Positions 23,435 to 33,235 of a stretch of 64,000 nucleotides of DNA are shown here, in pieces. Source of the stretch: Porphyra umbilicalis (taxonomy: Eukaryota > Rhodophyta > Bangiophyceae > Bangiales > Bangiaceae); NCBI GenBank assembly GCA_002049455.2, contig KV918809.1:124001-188000 (forward strand), in the 5' to 3' direction. A program made the position numbers and the translations under genes. The notes under the pieces are model-generated. The model worked only from the letters and a program-made list of their open reading frames with translations, searched no databases and was not told where the DNA came from. How positions within the stretch are numbered: the first letter of the stretch is position 1; each line of letters opens with the position of its first letter.

Positions 23435-25159
23435 ATGGACGGCGGTTCCATGGGGGGTGGCTTTATGTCACTGAGCGGATGGGAGGGGGAGGAGGGTGGC
23501 AACGACGACGTGGCGACATCGGCCGTCGTCGCAGCGCATGTTGCTACGCTCCTGGAGTGGCGCCGTCGCGCTATGGCGGCGCGACGTGTGCAGCGCCCGC
23601 GATACCGCGGCTCCACACCCGGCCGGGCGGGCAACAGGCCCCGCAATTTCGATCTTGGGCTACACAGTATTCTGCGGGACTACTTTGGCGTGGATGGCCT
23701 TCCCCCAGTTTACGGCCTGCGGGAGTTTGAGCGTCGTTTCCGCGTGCCTATGTCGGTGTTCCTGCGCATCTACCACGCTATTAAGGACCGCCCGTTCTGG
23801 GTACAGAGCGTGAACGCGACCGGGCGGCCGCAAGCTCATCCTCTGCAAAAGCTGGTTGCTGCGTTCCGGGTGCTGGGGTATGGGGAATCGTGCGATCGCG
23901 CGGACGAGTACGTGCGGCTCTCGAGTTCAACGATATCTCGGGCGGTGACGCTCTTCACGGAGTTCTTCGTGGACGAGTTTAGCCCCCGGTACCTACGACC
24001 GCCCACCACGGCGGAAATTGGTATCATCCTCGCCCGGAACGCTGAGCGTGGGTTGCCAGGGTGTCTCGGGTCGCTTGACTGCTCTCACTGGCAGTGGTCC
24101 GCTTGCCCCAAGGGGCGTGCGGGCACCTACCAGGGCCGCGATGGCCAGCGGTCCATTGTGATTGAGGCTGTCTGTGACGAGGACACTTGGATATACCACA
24201 TTTTTGCTGGGTGTCCCGGGAGCCTGAATGATATTAACGTCCTGTACCAATCTCCGTTGTATATGGATGTGATCACCGGCAAATGGCCCCCGCGTGACTG
24301 TCCGTTCACTGTGAATGGCAATACTCGCACCTTGCTATATTACCTAGTGGACGGCATTTATCCTCGCTTCGCGTTTTTCGTCGCCCCTTATCCGAACCCC
24401 CAAACTCGAGAGCAGCGGACTTTCAACCGCCTGCAAGAGGCGCTTCGCAAGGACGTGGAGCGCCTCTTCGGGATCCTGACGGCACGCTTCCACATCATGC
24501 TGCACCCGTGCCGGTACTGGTCAGTACCTCGGATGGTGCTGACCACGCAAACCGTGGCAATTTTGTACAACATGGTTGTCGAGTGCCGCCGCGACGGGTT
24601 TGTCTCGCGGTCGCGCTCGTCGGTGTACGGGGGGGGTGGCGGAGGGGCGGTCGGGGCGGGGGCCGCCGGATCGGCGGAGGCGGATGGGGTGGACGGGGAG
24701 GGCGGCGCCGCCGATGCGGGCGCCGCCGCGGGCGCGGGCGCCGCCGGTAGCGGCGGGGGAGCGGCGGGCAGTGGTGGTGCGGGCGGCGCCGACGCGGGCG
24801 CGGGCGCCGCCGGTGCCGGCCCTGGAGCGGCGGGCGGTGGTGGAGCGGCGGGCGGTGGTGGTGCGGGCGGCGCCGACGCGGGCGCGGGCGCCGCCGGTGC
24901 CGGTCCTGGAGCGGGGGGCGCTGGTAATACGGGGGCCGTCGGGGTTGGCGCGGGTGCGCTGGGGGATCTGGAGCAGACTCCCGGCGTCCCGCCCCCTCAT
25001 GTCGGAGGCGCTCAGGTGGCGCCAATCAGCGAGTTTATGCGCATCCTCATGGCCACCGGCGAGGCGAAGTCCGTCGCAGAGCACAAGGCGCTTCGCGACG
25101 ACCTGTGCGCGCATGTTTTTGCGCAGCGAGGTGAGCTGCTGGAGCCGTATGTTGATTGA
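23435..25159 (+). CDS. Harbinger-type transposase (Plant_tran/DDE), intact-looking
   Basis: Cut-and-paste DDE transposase of the plant-type Harbinger branch, 574 residues from ATG 23435 (MDGGSMGGGF). Residues 60-200: FGVDGLPPVYGLREFERRF and the helix-turn-helix-like YVRLSSSTISRAV. Core: GCLGSLDCSHWQWSACP (first Asp, about residue 215), AGTYQGRDGQRSIVIEAV, DTWIYHIFAGCPGSLNDINV, YYLVDGIYPRFAFFV (second Asp, about 306) and FNRLQEALRKDVERLFGIL (Glu, about 342). All three catalytic residues and the family signatures are present without interruption. Residues about 390-520 are Gly/Ala-rich low complexity, unusual for the family. The tail (SEFMRILMATGEAKSVAEHKA) looks structured again. The upstream frame is open from 22976, so a longer N-terminus cannot be excluded. 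It converges on the Myb-like gene 28667-30841. This is the best candidate in the window for an active transposase. Confidence 0.9.
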   Translation: MDGGSMGGGFMSLSGWEGEEGGNDDVATSAVVAAHVATLLEWRRRAMAARRVQRPRYRGSTPGRAGNRPRNFDLGLHSILRDYFGVDGLPPVYGLREFERRFRVPMSVFLRIYHAIKDRPFWVQSVNATGRPQAHPLQKLVAAFRVLGYGESCDRADEYVRLSSSTISRAVTLFTEFFVDEFSPRYLRPPTTAEIGIILARNAERGLPGCLGSLDCSHWQWSACPKGRAGTYQGRDGQRSIVIEAVCDEDTWIYHIFAGCPGSLNDINVLYQSPLYMDVITGKWPPRDCPFTVNGNTRTLLYYLVDGIYPRFAFFVAPYPNPQTREQRTFNRLQEALRKDVERLFGILTARFHIMLHPCRYWSVPRMVLTTQTVAILYNMVVECRRDGFVSRSRSSVYGGGGGGAVGAGAAGSAEADGVDGEGGAADAGAAAGAGAAGSGGGAAGSGGAGGADAGAGAAGAGPGAAGGGGAAGGGGAGGADAGAGAAGAGPGAGGAGNTGAVGVGAGALGDLEQTPGVPPPHVGGAQVAPISEFMRILMATGEAKSVAEHKALRDDLCAHVFAQRGELLEPYVD

Positions 25160-25439
25160 GCCTTGTTGTCTTTTCTTTTTTGCGTCATCCGATTCTTTGT
25201 CGCCATGTTTTTGTGATCTGGTACGATGTGGGGGAGACATTTTTGTTGGAGTCATGTGTTTGATTGTTCTGCTGTTGAACGCCGTGTGCCGTGTTCTCTA
25301 TTCAGTGGTCTTGTTTCTTATGCTACGTTCGGGAAACGGTGATTGAACAGGTGCGATGGTGTGATCCTCCCGTTTTCCTTTCAGTTTTTATTCGCGATGG
25401 CGGCCGCACAGGGTTGGGCGGCGGCAGCCGCCGCGTTTG

Positions 25440-27090
25440 TCGCGCTTGCGCGGCGGCCGCGGTCGCCGCCGCACTTGTTGTTGTTGCGCGGCGGCCGCCG
25501 CGCCTGTTGTTGTTGCGCGGCGGCCGCCGCGCCTGTTGTTGTTGCGCGGCGGCCGCCGCGCCTGTTGTTATTGCGCGGCGGCCGCCGCGCCTGTTGTTGT
25601 TGCGCGGCGGCCGCCGCGCCTGTTGTTGTTGCGCGGCGGCCGCTCCACTTGCTGTTGCGCGGCGGCCGCCGCAATTGTCGTCGTTGCGCTGCTGCCGACG
25701 TGCTTTGGTCTGTTCGACGGCGGCCTCCGCGCGTGTTGCTGCCGTGCGGCGGCCGCCGCCTTTGTTGTCGCTGCGCGGCGGCCGCCGCACGTGATTATGC
25801 GCGACGGCCGCCGCACTTGTCGTTGCGCTGCGGCCGCCGCCCTTGGGGTCGTTGTACGGCGGCCGCCGCACGTACCGTTGCTGCCGGGCGGGGTGCCGCC
25901 GCACGTGTTGCTGTCGAGCGGCGCGACGGCCACCACACTTGTTGCTGCTGTGCGGCTACCGCCGCCCGTGTTGTCGCTGCGCGGCGGCCGCCGCACGTGA
26001 TTATGCGCGGCGGCCGCCACACTTGTCGTTGCGCTGCGGCCGCCGCCTTTGGTGTTGTTTTGCGGCGGCCGCCGCACGTGGCGTTGCGTCCGAGCGGTGC
26101 GCCGAGCGGCAGCAGCTCTTGGTGTGGATGCACGGCGGCCGCCGCACGACTTGTTGTTGCGCTGCGGCCGCCGTGTACACGGGCGTGGCGCGGCTGCCGC
26201 CGCACGTGTTGTTGCTGAGAGGCGGCCGCCGCACGTGCTGTTGTCCAGCGGCGCGACGGCCGCCACACTTGTTGCTGCCGTGCGGCGGGCGCCGCCCTTG
26301 TTGTCGCTGCGCGGCGGCCGCCGCACGTGATTATGCGCGGCGGCCGCCACACTTGTCGTTGCGCTGCGGCCGCCGCCCTTCGTGTTGTTTTGCGGCGGCC
26401 GCCGCACGTGGCGTTGCGTCCGAGCGGTGCGCCGAGCGGCAGCAGCTCTTGGTGTGGATGCACGGCGGCCGCCGCACGTCTTGTTGTTGCGCTGCGGCCG
26501 CCGTGTACACGGGCGTGGCGCGGCTGCCGCCGCACGTGTTGTTGCTGAGAGGCGGCCGCCGCACGTGCTGTTGTCCAGCGGCGCGACGGCCGCCACACTT
26601 GTTGCTGCCGTGCGGCGGGCGCCGCCCTTGTTGTCGCTGCGCGGCGGCCGCCGCACGTGATTATGCGCGACGGCCGCCGCACTTGTCGTTGCGCTGCGGC
26701 CGCCGCCCTTGGTGTTGTTGTACGGCGGCCGCCGCACCTGTCGTTGCGTCCGGGCAGTGTGCCGGGCGGCAGCGGCCCCTGGTGTTGTTGCACCGCGGCC
26801 GCCGCACGTCTTGATGTTGCGCGGCGGCCGCCGTGTAAACGAGCGTGGCGCGGCGACCGCCGCACGTGTTGTTGCTGAGCGGCGGCCGCAGCACGTGTGG
26901 TTGTAGAGCGGCGCGACGGCCGCCACGCTTGTTTGGGCTGTGCGGCAGCGGCGGCCGCCACACCTGCTGCTGTGCGGCAGCCGCAGTAAGAGAGGGTGTG
27001 GCGCGCGGCGGCCGCCGAACTTGGTGTTCATGTGCGGCGGCTGCCGCACGTGTGCGTGCTGCACGGCGCTCGCCGCTCATGTTGTAAAGG
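25440..27090. repeat. Minisatellite phased by the palindrome GGCGGCCGCC
   Basis: From 25480 to about 25670 the unit is exactly 29 bases (CGCCTGTTGTTGTTGC plus GCGGCGGCCGC). Beyond that the units diverge to about 28-34 bases but keep the GGCGGCCGCC palindrome. A higher-order unit of 330 bases is visible: CACGTGATTATGCGC recurs at about 25998, 26328 and 26658. Because 29 is not a multiple of 3, every frame on both strands stays open (frames of 498 and 388 codons on minus, 323 on plus). None reads like a protein. 25160-25439 is the 3' flank of the transposase. Confidence 0.9.
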
Positions 27091-28060
27091 CCCCGTCCCC
27101 CTCCCCAACCCCAGCCACCGCGGCAAGGCCGGGCCCATCCCCCCCCCCTACTCTCGCCACCGCTTCGTCAGGACGGGACCTATCCCCCCGCCCTACACCA
27201 GCCACCGCATCGCCGTGCGGCTGCCGGTGGGCGGCGTTGCGATAGCGGCGGCCGCCAGCCCTCGCAGTGGGCGCTGGCAGCCGCTGCAAACACAGCGCAA
27301 AGTCGTGGCACATCTCCCCCCCCCCCATGCATGCACCACATTGCCGTGTACGCCGCGCCACCCGGCTGGCCGCGTGGGCGGTGCGCGCACGCGGCCAAAG
27401 GTCCGCCACATCCCCACCCCCGCCCCCCGCGAGCGCACTCACGCGGTCTGTTGTCGGCCGCCGGTGGGCGGTCTCGCGATCGCTGCGGCCGCCAGCGCTC
27501 GCAATGGGCTCTGGCGGCCGCCGGCCACACGGCACAAAGACAGGTCCCATCCCTCCCCCCGACGAACGCATCGCCGTGCGCACCGAGCCACTCAGCTGTC
27601 CGCGCGGGCGGCGCGCGTGGACGCGCGCGGCCTAAGCTCCGGCGCATCCCCCCCCCCCTCCACACAGGCACGCCAGGTCAGCAGTCGGCCGCCGGTGGGC
27701 GGCCTCGCGGTAGCCGCGGCCGAGAGCTCTCGCAGCTGGCGCGGAGGCAGGCGCGGTACACACAGCGCAAATAATGTACTGGGCGGATCCCCCCCCCACA
27801 CCAGCGACCGCGTCGCTGCGTGCCGCGCCACTCAGCTGGCTGCGCAAGCGGCGGGCGCGGAGGCACGTGGGCACTGGTCCGCCGCATCCCTCCCCCCCCA
27901 CCCCCGGGAGGCACGCGCGCGGTTGCCGCGCGGCCGCCGGTGCACCGGCCACCACGAGGCCGCCCACCGGTGGGCGGCCTCGTGGTGGCCGCGGCTGCCA
28001 GCGCTCGCAGTGTGCGCTGGCGGCAGACCCTCGGGCGCCTTTGCAGCCTTGATTGGCTGG
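27080..28060. repeat. Tandem units of about 235 bp, four copies
   Basis: GCCGGTGGGCGGC followed by a GCGATAGC-like and GCGGCCGCCAGC segment recurs near 27222, 27460, 27690 and 27965. Each copy is preceded by a C-rich stretch (CATCCCCCCCC) and a GCCACCGC/ATCGCCGTGC word. The array directly continues the palindrome minisatellite, and internal GGCGGCCGCC-like words suggest common origin. 28061-28666 has no gene that I can identify, apart from A-rich and C-rich runs near 28420-28450. Confidence 0.65.
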
Positions 28061-28666
28061 ATTGGCTGGATGGTGACAGTCGCCTAGACTGCTGACCGAT
28101 CGATCACGAAAAGAGTGCATGACCATTAATACGTATTGGGATTTGCCGCGGTGACGAACGAAAGAGCCCGACGCCCACACCAGTGACAGCCCCCCCCCCG
28201 GCGGCTGCGGCTGCGCCTTCCCCTGTGGCGCGAGAGGCCGATTTGGGGGCCCGCGCGGCCTGTGCCGCGGCCTGTGCCACGAGCAACATTGTCTCTCGCC
28301 AAGTCGACAGCCGCCCCCCAGCGTGCGCGCATGGCAAGCCGCCGCCGCGCCAGAGCTGGTCGTGCCTCGCGCCCGTCCTGCACCCAGGCTGTTTTGAGAT
28401 TACGAAGGTGATAGGAAAAAAAAACCCCTGCCCAACGGGGAAAAAAAAAAACCATCTGCAGCTATGAGTACACGCCCTGCAGCACCACAGCGACTACGAC
28501 ACTCCCGCACAAACAGAATGCGCGACACATACACAGCAACACAACGCATACAAAGAAGTCCCATACAAAGATGCACCGCGAGCGACACACAAAGAGCGTC
28601 TGCGGGCCAAGAAAAAGAGAGAAGACAAAAGCACGAACAAGACGAGACGCAATAGGCATTGGTAAC

Positions 28667-30841
28667 TCAGGCGCTCGCTTCCGAGTCGCTCCCGTCCGAG
28701 TTCCCCGACTCGGACGAGGAGCGGCCGCCGTAGCGCGCGAACTTGGCAATAATGTCTGAGTCAAAGCCGTCAAAGCCGCCGCCGTCGGACGTCGACTCGT
28801 CGGACGACGACGCCGACGGCGGTGGCCGCTTGCGGCACTGCTTTGCACGCGCAGGGGGGCGAGCGGTCGCCGCGGGTCCGGATGTAAAGGCGGCGGCAGC
28901 CGCTGGTACAGACAATGCGGCCGCCGCCGCGGACACGACTGACGTGGACGGCGTGGCAGCCGCCGCGGCCGCTTCCGTTGACGGCTCCGTCATATCGATG
29001 GTTGACGGCAGCGGCGATGCCAAGGCGGCGCTCGCGTTCTTCAGCTTGGTGGCCATCGCCCGGCGGCCGCGCAGAGTCAAAGCCACTTGCGTTGCGGCCG
29101 CCGGCGCTGTCGCACCCGCAGCCGGCCTCGGCGGCATAGCAACGGCCGCCGTGGAGGACGAGGCAGCGCCTGGGCTAAGAGCCGGCGATGCAGCAGCGGC
29201 GGCCGCCAGCGGCAGAGCCCGAGATGCACCAAGGGCGGCCGCCGCCGCCGGTGGCCGAGCACGCGACGCAGCCGCGCGAGTAGCCTCGAGCCGAGCCCGC
29301 GATATGGCCGCGGCGGTCGTCATCGGCCGCTTCGGCCGCCACGGCGGAGCAGTAGCGGCCGCCGCTCCTCGAGCGGCCGCCCGCACCGATGACGCCGCTG
29401 CAGCAGCCGCGGCAGCCGCCGGCGGAGCAGCGGCAGCCGCAAATGCAGGAGAAGCGGAGGGCGTCGTCGACGATTGCGTCCCGCCCGAAGTGGGAGCAGC
29501 ACGGCCGGCCACCGGTGTCGAGCTGGCCGCCGCCGGTGCCTTAGTTGATCCAGCGGCGGCCGCCGCCAATACGCGCGCGGTGGAGGCAGAGCCGGTAGCC
29601 GCCGACGCTGGTGATGGGGATGCACCTTCGGCGGCCGCCGACGCTGGGGATGCACCATCGGCGGCCGCCGGCGCCGCATCTGACGACTTGGCGCGATGCG
29701 GATTGCCTGATGGAACCAGGAAGATGTCGCCGTCGCCGTCGACGGCGATGACCTTAATCGCCTCGGCCACCGCTGCTTCCCCAGACGCCGAGACGTCGTC
29801 AACGGGTGACCCGCCGGCCGCCGCACCAGCGGGGGGCGGAGCCGCGCCACCAGTTCCGTCGGCGGCGTCGCCCGACGCCCCCCCGGCGGCGGCCGGCTCG
29901 CCACGAGACACCTTGATGCCCTCTTTGGCCATCATCTTCTGCGTCTGATGCGCCCAGTACGCCGCCCCCATCGCCGTCTCGCGCATGAAGGGCTGGCTGA
30001 ATGCCATCATCATGGTCCGCTGCTCCGTCGCGTCGCCAAGCTTCTCCACAGCGCTTGCGACGCGGCCGATCGTGCGGTCATCCAAAATGTTCTCGGCACG
30101 GGCACGCTTGGCCGCCTTGGTACCAAGAGGGCGGTCCCCCCAGGGCTCGTCGTCACTGTCGATGACGTCGACCGCCGCCGGTGCGCCGCCAACATTGTTA
30201 CCGGCGGCCGCCTTCGCTGCGGCCGCCGGTGCCGGGTCGCCGTCGGCAGCCTGCTGCTCCGCGGCGTCGCCGCCGCCATCCACACCAGCGGCGGCCGCCG
30301 CCCTTGCCGCCAACTTCACTTGCTTGTCGGCGGCCTTCTTCTGGATTGAAGCAAAGGCAGCGGCCGCCGACTTGAAACGGTCCTGATCCTTGAGCTGCTC
30401 CCAATAATGTGCCCAGGGGCACGACACTTGCTTCTTGCGCCGCTTAGTGGTCTTGCCCTTGGCGACGTCGTCCTCGTGGTCGCCGCGGATGCGACTGTAG
30501 ATGTTGCTGCTGCAGTAGAGGCCCTCCGCACAGTTGATGAGGTCGGCGTGTGAGGCAATGCCCGTCGGCTTGGACAGGCGCGCCTGCACCACGCAGCTGG
30601 AAAACTCCATGACGCCCGCCACGATCTTGGCCCACTGCTTCCTCATGGCGTCAAACCCCCGCTGCTCCCGCGCCGCGGCGCCCGGCTCTCCGCGGAGCAG
30701 CTGCAGCCAGCCCGTCAGCGCCCGCCGCCAAAAGTCCTTGCCTGACTGGTCGGTCCCACGGATTGGGTTGTTCGCCTCGATAAGCCATGCCTTGATCAAG
30801 GCATCGTTCTCAGCCATCGTCCACGCTGGTCCGCGCCCCAT
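28667..30841 (-). CDS. Myb/SANT-like DNA-binding protein (Harbinger partner type)
   Basis: 724 residues from ATG 30841 (MGRGPAWTMAENDALIKAWL). The N-terminal trihelix/Myb-like domain has W at position 7, KAWLIEANNPIRGTDQSGKD and FW, the GTDQ...FW signature of plant NAM-associated and Harbinger-linked Myb proteins. CPWAHYWEQLKDQDRFKSA and RPLGTKAAKRARAE follow, the conserved C-terminal motif of the same group. After residue about 330 the protein is Ala/Pro/Ser-rich low complexity, ending in an acidic Ser-rich tail (GRSSSESGNSDGSDSEASA). There are no stops. It converges on the transposase 23435-25159, 3.5 kb away across minisatellite, as expected if both belong to one enlarged Harbinger element. 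A host transcription factor is the alternative. Its start lies five bases after the end of the frame 30847-32721. Confidence 0.7.
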   Translation of the reverse strand: MGRGPAWTMAENDALIKAWLIEANNPIRGTDQSGKDFWRRALTGWLQLLRGEPGAAAREQRGFDAMRKQWAKIVAGVMEFSSCVVQARLSKPTGIASHADLINCAEGLYCSSNIYSRIRGDHEDDVAKGKTTKRRKKQVSCPWAHYWEQLKDQDRFKSAAAAFASIQKKAADKQVKLAARAAAAAGVDGGGDAAEQQAADGDPAPAAAAKAAAGNNVGGAPAAVDVIDSDDEPWGDRPLGTKAAKRARAENILDDRTIGRVASAVEKLGDATEQRTMMMAFSQPFMRETAMGAAYWAHQTQKMMAKEGIKVSRGEPAAAGGASGDAADGTGGAAPPPAGAAAGGSPVDDVSASGEAAVAEAIKVIAVDGDGDIFLVPSGNPHRAKSSDAAPAAADGASPASAAAEGASPSPASAATGSASTARVLAAAAAGSTKAPAAASSTPVAGRAAPTSGGTQSSTTPSASPAFAAAAAPPAAAAAAAAASSVRAAARGAAAATAPPWRPKRPMTTAAAISRARLEATRAAASRARPPAAAAALGASRALPLAAAAAASPALSPGAASSSTAAVAMPPRPAAGATAPAAATQVALTLRGRRAMATKLKNASAALASPLPSTIDMTEPSTEAAAAAATPSTSVVSAAAAALSVPAAAAAFTSGPAATARPPARAKQCRKRPPPSASSSDESTSDGGGFDGFDSDIIAKFARYGGRSSSESGNSDGSDSEASA

Positions 30842-30846
30842 ACTCG

Positions 30847-32721
30847 CTAAAGGGCCCGGCCGCCGGCACGGCGACGGGTCGCTGGCGGCAGGGGGGGACG
30901 GCCACCCGTGCGGCGCTTGACGGGCGGCCGACCGACAGCACCGTCGGCAGGTACAGAGTCGGCCACCGGCCGACCGGATGCGCCGGCGGCAGCGACAGAG
31001 TCGGCGGCCGGCCGACCAACGGCAGCGGCGGCAGCGACAGAGTCGGCGGCCGACCGACCAACGGCAGCGGCGGCAGCGACAGAGTCGGCGGCCGGCCGAC
31101 CGACGGCAGCGGCGGCAGCGGCAGAGGCGGCGGCCGGCCGACCGACGGCAGCGGCGGCAGCGGCAGAGGCGGCGGCGGCACCACCAGGGTTGGCGGCGGC
31201 CAAGTACCGTCCTCGTACGTACGCCAAGGCCGCCGCCGCTCTGCTCGAAGCCTGCGCCGCCTTCGTCGCAGCAACACTCGCGTTGGTGGCCTCAACTTTG
31301 GCCCGCGCTGCGGCGGCGACCGCCGCCCGGTACTTCGCCGACGCGGTCGCCGAATCGGCTGCCGCTGTGGTCGCAGTAGCCGCCGCCTCGGCGGAGGCGA
31401 CCGCAGCCGCAGAGGCGGCGGCGACCGAGGTGCGATGAACAGCCGCCCGATCCTCAGGGGTGCGAATGAGGACGAAGCGCCGCTTGCGGACGGCAGGTTG
31501 CGCCCACTGCTGCCGGGGCGGCCGCTTGCCAAAGAGGGACAGCGCGGGGGTGGCGGCAGCCGCAGCCCCGACCGCAGTGACAGAGGGTGCCTCTACTGGA
31601 GTTCTCGCCCCGGCGGCCTCGGGCTCGGCCGCCGCTCGTCGGGTGGCGGTGGGTTGTCCCCCGGCCACCTGGGTGGGCTTAGCGGTCGCTCCTGCCCTGG
31701 TTGCTGGCCTACCGACGGGCCGCCCGCCGTCCAACGACCCGGGCTTGGAGGCGGCTCGTTGAGCGTCGCGCCGCCCGTCCACCTTGGTGGGCTTGGCTGC
31801 CGACCGTTGGGCGGCCCGCCGCCCGTCCACCTTCGCGGGCTTGGCTGCCGACCGTTGGGCGGCCCGCCGCCCGTCCACCTTGGTGGGCTTGGCTGCCGAC
31901 CGTTGGGCGGCCCGCCGCCCGTCCACCTTCGCGGGCTTGGCTGCCGACCGTTGGGCGGCCCGCCGCCCGTCCACCTCGGCGGGCTTGGATGCCGACCGTT
32001 GGGCGGCGCACCGCCAGTCCACCTCGGTGGGCTCGGCTGCCGACGGTTGGGCGGCGCGCCGCCCGTCCACCTCTGCGGGCTTGGCTGCCGACCGTTGGGC
32101 GGCGCGCCGCCCGTCCACCTCGGTGGGCTCGGCTGCCGACGGTTGGGCGGCGCGCCGCCCGTCCACCTCTGCGGGCTTGGCTGCCGACCGTTGGGCGGCC
32201 CGCCGCCCGTCCACCGCGGCGGGCGTGGCTGACGACGGTCGGTCGGCGCGCCGCTCGTCCACCGAGGCGGGCTTGGCTGACGATGGTCGGTCGGCGCGCC
32301 GCCCGTCCACCGCGGTGGGCTTGGCTGCCGACGGTCGGGCGGCGTGCCGCCCGTCCACCGCGGCGGGCTTGGATGACGACGGTCGGGCGGCGCGCCGCCC
32401 GTCCACCGCGGCGGCGTCCACGGCCGTCGTTCTTGTGGTGGCGCGCCGCCCGTCCACGGCGGCGGAGGTGGTCGACGGGTTGGTGGCAGACGACCACCTT
32501 GCAGAACTGGACGCGGTGGGGGGGGCGGGCAGCAGCAGTCGCACTGGCAGTGCGCCAAGTGCGGGGCGACCGCGTCGGTCCAGTCGCGAAGCAGCCGCCG
32601 ATCTTCGTCGTTCCGCCACCGCTGCCGCCTCCTCTGGGCCCTCCGCCGCTTGGTGTCGGGAGGCTTCTTCTCCCAAATCATGGCGTCGGCAGCCGCCCCT
32701 TAATAGGAGAGGACCAACCAC
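30847..32721 (-). CDS. Ala-rich repeat-coded ORF, function unknown
   Basis: A 624-codon open frame built largely on two arrays: 16-residue repeats of type VDGRRAAQRSAAKPAE (about 32400 down to 31750) and 14-residue repeats of type PADSVAAAAAVGR (about 31190 down to 30960). Between them lies a unique, helix-prone stretch (SLFGKRPPRQQWAQPAVRKR, then RFVLIRTPEDRA) that reads like a real protein. The N-terminus is uncertain. A second frame from ATG 32681 (MIWEKKPPDTKRRRAQRRRQ) contains RWRNDEDRRLLRDW, which looks like the start of a Myb domain. The frame ends with TAG five bases before the Myb-like ATG at 30841, so the two could be one interrupted gene. The opposite strand is also open through the repeats, so I am not confident that it is coding. 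Confidence 0.35.
   Translation of the reverse strand: MVGPLLLRGGCRRHDLGEEASRHQAAEGPEEAAAVAERRRSAAASRLDRRGRPALGALPVRLLLPAPPTASSSARWSSATNPSTTSAAVDGRRATTRTTAVDAAAVDGRRAARPSSSKPAAVDGRHAARPSAAKPTAVDGRRADRPSSAKPASVDERRADRPSSATPAAVDGRRAAQRSAAKPAEVDGRRAAQPSAAEPTEVDGRRAAQRSAAKPAEVDGRRAAQPSAAEPTEVDWRCAAQRSASKPAEVDGRRAAQRSAAKPAKVDGRRAAQRSAAKPTKVDGRRAAQRSAAKPAKVDGRRAAQRSAAKPTKVDGRRDAQRAASKPGSLDGGRPVGRPATRAGATAKPTQVAGGQPTATRRAAAEPEAAGARTPVEAPSVTAVGAAAAATPALSLFGKRPPRQQWAQPAVRKRRFVLIRTPEDRAAVHRTSVAAASAAAVASAEAAATATTAAADSATASAKYRAAVAAAARAKVEATNASVAATKAAQASSRAAAALAYVRGRYLAAANPGGAAAASAAAAAAVGRPAAASAAAAAAVGRPAADSVAAAAAVGRSAADSVAAAAAVGRPAADSVAAAGASGRPVADSVPADGAVGRPPVKRRTGGRPPLPPATRRRAGGRAL
30960..31190. repeat. 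42-bp tandem repeat, about five copies
   Basis: Unit TCGGCGGCCGGCCGACCAAC plus GGCAGCGGCGGCAGCGACAG, 42 bases, five to six copies with few changes. The length is a multiple of three and gives 14-residue repeats in the minus-strand frame. Confidence 0.85.
31755..32460. repeat. 48-bp tandem repeat, about 14 copies
   Basis: Unit GTCCACCTTCGCGGGCTTGG plus CTGCCGACCGTTGGGCGGCC, 48 bases, nearly identical from 31780 to 32220 and more diverged to 32460. All copies keep a length divisible by three, so frames on both strands pass through unbroken. Confidence 0.9.
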
Positions 32722-32729
32722 CGGGGGCG

Positions 32730-33185
32730 GCTACCGGCCACGCGAGCCACGGGCGGCAGCCAGCCGCAGCAGCCGGGGGCGGCAGCCGCCCACACAACCA
32801 GCGCGCGGCAGCCGCCCACACCGCCGATGGGCGGCAGCCGCCCACACCACCGACCGGCAGCCGCAGCAGCCGGTGACGGCAGCCGCCCACACAACCAGCG
32901 CGCGGCCGCCGCCCACACCGCCGACGGGCGGCAGCCGCACACACCACCGGCGAGCGGCCGCCGCCCACACAACCAGCGCGCGGCGGCCGCCCACACCGCC
33001 GACGGGCGGCAGCCGTCCACACCACCGGCGCGCGGCCGCCGCCCACAGCACCACACCACCGGCAAGCGGACGGAAAGCGCGCGCGCGCCAAGCGCGTCAA
33101 CGCGTGCCCCCCTCTGGCAGCGCAGGCGGCCGCCAAGCGCGCACTGGCGCGGCAGCCGCCCCCGCCGTGGCCGCACCCGCCGCAC

Positions 33186-33229
<44 letters not shown>

Positions 33230-33235
33230 CCCCGG
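32730..33235. repeat. Degenerate repeats ending in (CCG)n
   Basis: Words GGCAGCCGCCCACAC, CGCGCGGC and CACCGCCGACGGGCG recur every 20-45 bases from 32755 to 33060. A pure CCG/GCC trinucleotide run follows at about 33180-33230. The plus-strand frame 31784-33847 runs through this and I do not call it. 33236-34410 shows no supported gene. Confidence 0.65.

Noticed and set aside
25568-27064. 498-codon minus-strand frame and its 388- and 323-codon neighbours
   Set aside because: They exist because the 29-bp unit and its derivatives carry no stop in any frame; the composition is only the repeat.
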